Part shown: positions 52,260-64,000 of the stretch, one piece after another
Layout: the number at the start of each line of letters is the position of its first letter
Position numbering within the stretch: the first letter of the stretch is position 1
Origin: Arthrobacter sp. Marseille-P9274
GTDB taxonomy: Bacteria; Actinomycetota; Actinomycetes; Actinomycetales; Micrococcaceae
Assembly: GCF_946892675.1 (NCBI RefSeq)
Contig: NZ_CAMPOV010000001.1
Location: 1,028,033-1,092,032, forward strand
Direction: 5' to 3'
Length of the DNA stretch: 64,000 nt
The notes under the pieces: model-generated
Told to the model about the DNA's origin: nothing
What the model saw: only the letters and a program-made list of their open reading frames with translations
The model's database searches: none
Position numbers and translations under genes: made by a program

Positions 52260-55200
52260 GCTCCGGTGATCCACGGTCGTACGGGGTTTCCCATCCAGTA
52301 GCTGGCCGCCGGGACGGTCTCGCCGCGCATGACCAGCGAGGCGGGGCCGACCGTTGCTCCGGCGGCAATGGAAGCGGCGGGGAGAATGACTCCGTGCGGG
52401 CCCAGGGTGGCGCCGGCCGCCAGTTCCACGGTATCAATGCTCATCACGCGGTCGTGGAACAGGTGGGTCTGGACCACGCAGCCCCGGCTGACGGTCGAGC
52501 CGTCGCCCAGCGCGACGAGGTCGGCCTCGGGCAGCCAGTAGCTCTCGCACCAGACGCCGTGGCCGATCTTCGCGCCGAGCCCGCGCAGCCACCAGACCAA
52601 AGGCGGGGAACCGGACATGATCCGGCCGAACCAGGGGGCACTCACCAGCTCCACGAAGGTATCGACGACCTCGTTGCGCCAGATGAAGGAGCTCCAGAGA
52701 GCGTGTTCACCGGCGCGGATCCGGCCGACGAGCAGCCATTTGGCGAGCACCGAGCTGCCGGCGGCAACCGCACCGGCCGCGGCAAGGATCAGGCCTCCGG
52801 CCAGCCCGGCCGCGAGGTAGCCGTAGGCTCCGGCAGCCCAGTCGAGCGCGGCCAGGACGGCCAGCGCCAGGGCGACCGTGACCATGACCGGAACGAACCG
52901 GCACAGTTCCCAGAGCGATCGGGCGAGCTTCAGCCTTGCGGGCGGGTCGTAGGTGAGGCTCACGTCCGCAGCGACCTCCGTGCGGTGCAGCCGCACCGGC
53001 GGGCTGCCCAGCCAGGAGGACCCGGACTTGGCCTTGGCCGGGGTAGCGGAGAGCACCGCGACCAGCGAGTTCTTCGGAACCCGCCGCCCGGCGCCCGCCA
53101 TCCCTGAGTTGCCCAGGAAGGAGCGCTTGCCGATTTTGGCCGGGCCGACCTTCATCCAGCCGCCGCCGAGTTCGTAGGAGGCCACCATGGTGTCGTCGGC
53201 TAGGAAGGCACCCTCGCCGATGGTCGTCATCTTGGGAATGAGCAGGACGGTCGAGGCCTCGACGTTCTTGCCGACCTTGGCGCCGAGCAGGCGCAGCCAC
53301 GTGGGGGTGAAAAGGCTGGCGTAGATGGGGAAGAGCAGGTCCCGGGCCATGTCCAGGACGCGTTCAGTGGCCCAGACCTGCCACCCGATCCGGCTGCGCA
53401 CGCGGTGGAAGCCGGGCTTCAGCCCAGCGCCCAGCAGCCGTACGGTCAGGGCCACGAGCAGCATCAGCCCGGCAAACCAGACGGCGGCCGCCAGCGGCAC
53501 GCTCGCGAGCAGCGGCAGGAATGCCTCCGCCAGGCTGGTTTCGGAGGGGACCAGGAGCACGACGACGGCGACGGCCGCCGCGGCGGCCGCGTAGGGGATA
53601 AGGGCAAGGAACGCCGAAGCCAGCGGGTAGAACAGCGACCACAGCGGCGACGACTTCGGCGGGGCGTCCGGCCACTCCTGCCGCGCCTTGCCCTTCCGGG
53701 AAGCCGGCGAACCGGAGAAGTGCAGGCCGGCCTTGACCTTGCCGCTGACCGCGGAACCCGGGGCGATCGTGGCGTGGGCGCCGATCTTGGCGCCGGGCAT
53801 CAGCGTGCTGCGGGCGCCGACAGAGGCGCCGGCACCGATCAGGACGGGCCCGATGTGGACGCGGTCGCCGTCGATCCACCAGCCGGACAGGTCGACCTCG
53901 GGTTCGATGGCCGCGCCGGTGCCCACGGACAGCATTCCGGTCACGGGAGGTATGGAGTGCAGGTCGACGTCGCGTCCGATCTTCGCGCCCAGTGCCCGGG
54001 CGTAGTAGGGCACGAAGGGCGCGCTGGCCAGCGACACGGCGCCGGCCATGTCCGCGATCTGCTCAGCGAGCCAGAGCCTCAGATGGACCTTGCCCGAGCG
54101 CGGATAGTTGCCGGGGGTGACCTTGCGCAGGAGCAGCCGCGCGGCCGCGACGGCAATGGCCATCCTGCCGACCGGGCTGACGAAGACGGCCCAGAGCGCG
54201 AGAACCCACCACCAGGACACAGTCGGCGCGGCGGTCAGGACTCCCGTGTAGGAGAGCACGTTGTTGATGACCATCAGGTAGGTCAGCCAGCGCAGGCCGA
54301 TCAGCATGACCAGGGGGATGCCCATCAGCGTCTGGAAGACCTGGGCCCTGCGCGTGGTCCGGCGGACGTCACGTTCGCGCGGATGGGCGGGCTGGTCGTC
54401 CGGGACGGACTGCCGCGCCGCGTCGACGAGCGCGCCAAAGCGCGGATGGGCATAAATCTCGGACACCGCGATCGTCGGATACTTGCTCCGCAGTGCGGAG
54501 ACCAGCTGGGCCGCGGCCAGCGAGCCTCCGCCGTGGGTGAAGAAGTCGGCATCGAGGGAGGCGATCGGCGTGCCCAGCACCGCTTCCCACTGCTCGGCGA
54601 TCCAGGCCGCCTCCGGGTCCAGGTCCGGGACGCCGGCCTTGTCGGCGATCTGCGCGCCGGGCAGGGGCCAGGGCAGCGCGTTGCGGTCCACCTTGCCGCT
54701 GGTTTTGACGGGCAGCGTATCTACTACGGCGAGGAGCGGAACCAAGGCGGCCGGCAGCTGGCCGGCCAGGACTTCGCGGGCCCGCTCCAGGTCGTAGCCG
54801 TCCGCGGTGGCGAGGTAGCCCACGAGCAGCTGATTGCCGGCGGCCGTCGTTCTGACGGCAGCGGCGGCGCCGGAGACGCCGGGAAGGGCCTGCAGAGCCG
54901 CGTCGACCTCGCCCAGCTCGATCCGCCGGCCGCCGAGCTTGACCTGTTCATCGGCGCGGCCGACGAAGAGGAGTCCGGCGGGGTCGTAGGTGACCAGGTC
55001 CCCGCTGCGATAGGCCCGCTCCCAGCCGAGCGTCGGCATCGGCGCGTACTTCTCGGCGTCCTTGGCCGGGTCGAGGTAGCGGGCGAGGCCGACGCCGCCG
55101 ATAATCAGTTCGCCGGTGCCGCCCGCGGGGACCGGAACTCCGGCCTCGTCGACGACGGCCAGGTCCCAGCCGTCCAGAGGAAGCCCGATCCGCACCGGCC

Positions 55201-56128
55201 CGTCGCCGCCCAGCGGGGCGGCGCAGGCAACGACCGTGGCCTCGGTCGGGCCATAGGTGTTCCAGACCTCGCGGTCCTCAACGGCGAGGCGCCGGGCCAG
55301 TTCGGGCGGGCACGCTTCGCCACCGAAGATGAGCAGCCGGACATTCTCGAGGGCCTCGGCCGGCCACAGGGCCGCCAGGGTGGGCACGGTGGACACGGCG
55401 GTGATATTGCGGCTGAGCAGCCACGGCCCGAGGTCCATGCCGCTGCGCACCAGCGACCGCGGCGCGGGGACCAGGCAGGCGCCGTGGCGCCAGGCCAGCC
55501 ACATTTCCTCGCAGGAGGCGTCGAAGGCCACCGACAAACCGGCCAGCACCCGGTCCTGCGGCCCCAGCGGCTCGGCGGGCAGGAAGATCCGTGCCTCGGC
55601 GTCCACGAAGGCCGCCGCGGACCGGTGGGTCACGGCGACGCCCTTCGGGGTGCCGGTCGACCCCGAGGTGAAGATCACCCAGGCATCGTCGGTCAGCTCG
55701 GCCGGGCGTGCTGCAGGGAAGGGGGCGGGGCGGCCAGGGGTGACCTGGATGGTGTCTCCGTCGGTCAGGATGCCTGCAACCTTGGCCTCGCCGAAGACGA
55801 GCCGCGCGCGCTCTTCCGGATCATCGGCGTCGACCGGGACGTAGGCCGCCCCGATGTACAGCGTCGCCAGGATGGCGATGTACAGCTCGCGCGTGCCGGA
55901 AGAAATCCGGATGCCGATCTTGTCTCCGGCGCCCAGGCCGGCCAGATGGAGCTGGCGGCCCTTGGCCCGCACAGCCTCCATCAGCTCGCTGTAGCTGAAC
56001 GGCTGGCGGCCGTCGTCGAGCGCCGTGGCGTCCGGAAACGCCTCGGCGCTCGCGACGAGGATGTCGATGAGGGTGCGCGGCGCCGGCGTCTCCATTGAGC
56101 CGGGCAGCTGGGGGGCAAAGGAGGTCAT
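52256..56128 (-). CDS. Pls/PosA-type membrane nonribosomal peptide synthetase
   Basis: A 1290-residue synthetase, close to epsilon-poly-lysine synthetase (about 1320). In order: an adenylation domain (about 15-500) with FTSGSTGTPKG, AFDASCEEMW, NTYGPTEATV, YRSGD and KTSGKVDR; a carrier domain with the phosphopantetheine serine at 536 in THGGGSLAAAQ; then three pairs of predicted membrane helices (about 595-655, 845-920, 1095-1150), each pair followed by a left-handed beta-helix domain of hexapeptide repeats (GAKIGRDVD, GAKVGKNVE, GAKIGHGVW). No condensation or thioesterase domain exists. In Pls the three tandem domains catalyse peptide-bond formation iteratively. The FDAS aspartate fits an alpha-amino-acid substrate, but which one is unknown. 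Confidence 0.9.
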   Translation of the reverse strand: MTSFAPQLPGSMETPAPRTLIDILVASAEAFPDATALDDGRQPFSYSELMEAVRAKGRQLHLAGLGAGDKIGIRISSGTRELYIAILATLYIGAAYVPVDADDPEERARLVFGEAKVAGILTDGDTIQVTPGRPAPFPAARPAELTDDAWVIFTSGSTGTPKGVAVTHRSAAAFVDAEARIFLPAEPLGPQDRVLAGLSVAFDASCEEMWLAWRHGACLVPAPRSLVRSGMDLGPWLLSRNITAVSTVPTLAALWPAEALENVRLLIFGGEACPPELARRLAVEDREVWNTYGPTEATVVACAAPLGGDGPVRIGLPLDGWDLAVVDEAGVPVPAGGTGELIIGGVGLARYLDPAKDAEKYAPMPTLGWERAYRSGDLVTYDPAGLLFVGRADEQVKLGGRRIELGEVDAALQALPGVSGAAAAVRTTAAGNQLLVGYLATADGYDLERAREVLAGQLPAALVPLLAVVDTLPVKTSGKVDRNALPWPLPGAQIADKAGVPDLDPEAAWIAEQWEAVLGTPIASLDADFFTHGGGSLAAAQLVSALRSKYPTIAVSEIYAHPRFGALVDAARQSVPDDQPAHPRERDVRRTTRRAQVFQTLMGIPLVMLIGLRWLTYLMVINNVLSYTGVLTAAPTVSWWWVLALWAVFVSPVGRMAIAVAAARLLLRKVTPGNYPRSGKVHLRLWLAEQIADMAGAVSLASAPFVPYYARALGAKIGRDVDLHSIPPVTGMLSVGTGAAIEPEVDLSGWWIDGDRVHIGPVLIGAGASVGARSTLMPGAKIGAHATIAPGSAVSGKVKAGLHFSGSPASRKGKARQEWPDAPPKSSPLWSLFYPLASAFLALIPYAAAAAAVAVVVLLVPSETSLAEAFLPLLASVPLAAAVWFAGLMLLVALTVRLLGAGLKPGFHRVRSRIGWQVWATERVLDMARDLLFPIYASLFTPTWLRLLGAKVGKNVEASTVLLIPKMTTIGEGAFLADDTMVASYELGGGWMKVGPAKIGKRSFLGNSGMAGAGRRVPKNSLVAVLSATPAKAKSGSSWLGSPPVRLHRTEVAADVSLTYDPPARLKLARSLWELCRFVPVMVTVALALAVLAALDWAAGAYGYLAAGLAGGLILAAAGAVAAGSSVLAKWLLVGRIRAGEHALWSSFIWRNEVVDTFVELVSAPWFGRIMSGSPPLVWWLRGLGAKIGHGVWCESYWLPEADLVALGDGSTVSRGCVVQTHLFHDRVMSIDTVELAAGATLGPHGVILPAASIAAGATVGPASLVMRGETVPAASYWMGNPVRPWITGA

Positions 56129-56191
56129 TCGGCCAAGTTTCCCCCATCGAAATGAACAAACGGCCCCAATTACGGTGTAAAGTGCGCAACC

Positions 56192-57157
56192 TTACGGAAC
56201 GAGCAGCAGTTTTCCCGTGGTCCGCCGTCCCTGCAGGTCCTCGTGGGCGCGGGCAGCGTCCGCCAGCGGATAGGAAGCACCGATCCTGATGTCCAGGTCG
56301 CCGGCAGCGACCGCGCCGAAGATCTCGCGGGCGCGCCACCCGCGCTCGTCGGCATCGAGCAGGTGGTCCTTGAGCTTCGGCCTGGTCACGAACAGTGAGC
56401 CGCCGGAATTCAGGCGCTGCAGGTCGAAGGGCGGAACCTGTCCGGAGGCACCGCCGAACAGCACCAGGGTGCCCCTGGTGCGCAGGCTGGCGAGGGAACC
56501 GTCGAACGTGTCCTTGCCCACGCCGTCGTACACGGCGTCGACACCCGTACCGCCGGTCAGCTGCCGCACCTTGTCGGCGAAGCCGTCGTAGCGCAGGACT
56601 TCATCGGCGCCGGCGGCGCGCGCGAGCTCTTCCTTCTCGTCCGAGGAGACCGTGGTGATGACGCGGACGCCCTTGGCCTTGAGCAGCTGTGTCAGGATCA
56701 GGCCCACACCCCCTGCGCCTGCGTGGGTCAGGACAGTCTGTCCTTCGGCTGCCGTGAAGCTGGAATTGACCAAGTAGTGTGCCGTCAGTCCCTGCAGGGG
56801 GATGGCGGCGGCGGTTTCGTCGCTGATCCCGTCCGGCACGGCAAGGGCCTTGTCCGCGTCGACGAGCGAGTATTCGGCGTAAGTGCGCGCCCCCTCGCAG
56901 AAGGCCACGCGGTCCCCGGCAGCCCAGTTCCCGGAGCCGTCCCCGACCGCTTCCACCGTCCCGGCCCCTTCGCTGCCGGGTGTGTAGGGGAACTTGACGT
57001 TGTAGACGCCGCTGCGTTCGTAGGTCTCGATGAAGTTGACGCCGGCGGCAGCCATTTTCACCAGCAGCTGTCCGGGGCCGGGTACAGGCTTGTCGACCTC
57101 GTGCAGTTCCAGGACCTCGGGTCCGCCGGGTGCTGCCGCAACGATTGCCTTTGCCAT
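56192..57157 (-). CDS. NADPH:quinone oxidoreductase (zeta-crystallin type)
   Basis: A 321-residue zinc-independent MDR-superfamily enzyme. The N-terminal GroES-like domain has GVNFIETYERSGVY and TPGSEGAGTVEAVG; the Rossmann domain has THAGAGGVGLILTQLLKAKG and later VYDGVGKDTF. Family members reduce quinones with NADPH, often by one electron. No zinc-binding cysteine cluster is present. ATG 57157 has GAAGGAG 11 nt upstream; a GTG four codons earlier overlaps that site. It lies divergent from argC and 63 bp upstream of the synthetase on the same strand. Confidence 0.92.
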   Translation of the reverse strand: MAKAIVAAAPGGPEVLELHEVDKPVPGPGQLLVKMAAAGVNFIETYERSGVYNVKFPYTPGSEGAGTVEAVGDGSGNWAAGDRVAFCEGARTYAEYSLVDADKALAVPDGISDETAAAIPLQGLTAHYLVNSSFTAAEGQTVLTHAGAGGVGLILTQLLKAKGVRVITTVSSDEKEELARAAGADEVLRYDGFADKVRQLTGGTGVDAVYDGVGKDTFDGSLASLRTRGTLVLFGGASGQVPPFDLQRLNSGGSLFVTRPKLKDHLLDADERGWRAREIFGAVAAGDLDIRIGASYPLADAARAHEDLQGRRTTGKLLLVP

Positions 57158-57276
57158 GGGCTCTGCCACTCCTTCATAAAAAGACCGGTTCTTCGCGCAG
57201 GGTGCGGGACCGGCCTGGAAGACGGCTAGAATCGGGCCGTGGAGAGCCGGTCGGCGCACCTTGGCACCATCGTAAC

Positions 57277-57306
57277 GTGCATAAATATCCCTTGTTGTGA
57301 ATAAAA
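57277..57306 (+). promoter_or_regulatory. Candidate ArgR operator before argC
   Basis: An AT-rich island in GC-rich DNA contains GTGCATAAATAT (57277-57288) and TGTGAATAAAA (57296-57306). The second matches the half-site TNTGAATAA of ArgR boxes, and the pair are about 20 bp apart, similar to tandem ARG boxes. argR is encoded in the same operon. Confidence 0.55.
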
Positions 57307-57312
57307 CTGCTG

Positions 57313-59504
<2,192 letters not shown>

Positions 59505-59540
59505 CCGCCGGTACCCCCGGCGCGGCAACGGAAGGAAGCC

Positions 59541-60457
59541 ATGCCATCCCCGAACAACTCGATGCTTGTTGCGCAGGACAAGGCGGCCACGCTGGTCGAG
59601 GCGCTGCCCTGGATCCAGCGCTTCGCCGGCACCACCATGGTGATCAAGTACGGCGGCAACGCCATGATCAACGATGAACTGCGCCGTGCCTTCGCCGAGG
59701 ACATCGTGTTCCTGCACCACGTCGGCATCAGGCCGGTCGTCGTGCACGGCGGCGGCCCGCAGATCAACTCGATGCTGGAGCGGCTGGGCATCGAGTCGGA
59801 GTTCAAGGGCGGCCTGCGGGTGACGACTCCCGAGGCCATGGACGTGGTCCGCATGGTGCTCACCGGCCAGGTCGGCCGCGAGCTGGTGGGGCTGATCAAC
59901 GCCCATGGCCCGTACGCGGTGGGGATGTCCGGCGAGGACGGGGGCCTGCTGCAGGCCGTGCGCACCGGCACCGTGGTCGACGGCGAGGACGTGGACCTTG
60001 GTCTGGTCGGCGAGGTCGTCGGCGTCAATCCGTCGGCCATCCTGGACCTGCTGGAGGCCGGACGCATCCCGGTCATCTCCACCGTGGCCCCGGAAACCGG
60101 CCGCGACGGCGAGAACGCCGGGCAGGTGCTCAACGTCAATGCGGACACCGCCGCGGCGGCCGTCGCCGACGCCCTGCGTGCCTCGCGGCTGGTCATCCTG
60201 ACCGACGTCGAGGGCCTTTATGCGAACTGGCCGGACAAGTCCTCGCTGATCTCCTCGCTCACCGCCTCCGAGCTGCGCGACCTGCTGCCGGGACTGGAAT
60301 CGGGCATGATTCCCAAAATGGAGGCCTGCCTCAAGGCCGTCGACGGCACGGTGGAACGCGCGGCCGTCGTCGATGGCCGGATGGCGCACTCGATCCTGCT
60401 GGAGGTCTTCACCACGGCCGGTATCGGGACCCAGATCGTACCGGACGGAGACACGGA

Positions 60458-60461
<4 letters not shown>
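59541..60461 (+). CDS. argB: Acetylglutamate kinase
   Basis: A 306-residue amino-acid kinase family enzyme, usually the arginine-feedback-inhibited step. Seen: [41 protein letters not shown] and the C-terminal [22 protein letters not shown] lies before the ATG. It overlaps argD by 4 bases (ATGA). Confidence 0.97.

Positions 60462-64000
<3,539 letters not shown>

Overview
The window is high-GC actinobacterial chromosome, almost all core genome, most likely from the Micrococcaceae (Arthrobacter or a close relative). The assignment rests on gene order (rpsO-pnp-M16 peptidase, dapB-dapA-rnj-ftsK-pgsA-cinA-clgR-DUF3046-recA-recX-miaB-miaA-dapF, hflX-dinG-like-lexA, infC-rpmI-rplT, pheST, argCJBDFR), on strong G/C bias at third codon positions, on many GTG starts in 4-base stop/start overlaps, and on promoters whose -10 hexamer lies 6-7 nt before the start codon (leaderless genes). 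I see no tRNA or rRNA gene, insertion sequence, prophage or CRISPR array.

Layout. 1-4.6 kb: the 3' end of ribF, rpsO with a possible S15 leader, pnp, and an M16 peptidase whose Shine-Dalgarno lies inside a hairpin. 4.6-12.1 kb: a molybdenum island, with moaA-moaD on the minus strand facing an HTH-Mop protein gene, modABC, moeA, moaC, a mogA/moaB gene and moaE on the plus strand. 12.1-22.0 kb: dapB, a small membrane gene, an acyltransferase-like membrane protein (minus), dapA, rnj, ftsK, pgsA, cinA and clgR. 22.2-28.9 kb: a MarR regulator (minus), DUF3046, recA-recX, miaB-miaA-dapF and an RsmC-like methyltransferase (minus). 28.9-34.3 kb: hflX with a long leader and a 4-codon upstream reading frame, a DinG-like helicase, and lexA divergent from a LysM protein across a LexA box. 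34.3-39.1 kb: hisC-hisB-hisH, a 53-residue membrane protein, priA, an SseB-like protein and DUF1844. 39.1-42.7 kb: infC (ATT start, repeat-rich tail), rpmI, rplT (C-terminal extension) and a SpoU methyltransferase. 42.8-46.3 kb: an MFS transporter, a Nudix hydrolase, a LexA-boxed radical SAM protein and a small HEXXH protein. 46.4-50.1 kb: pheS-pheT. 50.2-56.1 kb: an Sfp-type phosphopantetheinyl transferase convergent with an M1 peptidase and a 1290-residue Pls-like nonribosomal peptide synthetase. 56.2-64 kb: a quinone oxidoreductase (minus) and argCJBDFR followed by the start of argH; argG is not present.

How it works together. The molybdenum block pairs molybdate import with molybdopterin synthesis and probably has its own Mo-binding regulator. 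Three SOS operators (recA, lexA/LysM, radical SAM) form a visible DNA-damage regulon whose LysM member probably halts division. The least ordinary locus is the Pls-like synthetase: adenylation and carrier domains, six predicted membrane segments and three hexapeptide-repeat domains, as in epsilon-poly-lysine synthetase, overlapping a peptidase gene by 4 bases and lying next to a carrier-activating enzyme. Its product cannot be read from the sequence.

Limits: functions come from recognised motifs and family knowledge without any database search; start codons were chosen from ribosome sites, -10 spacing, overlap and codon use.
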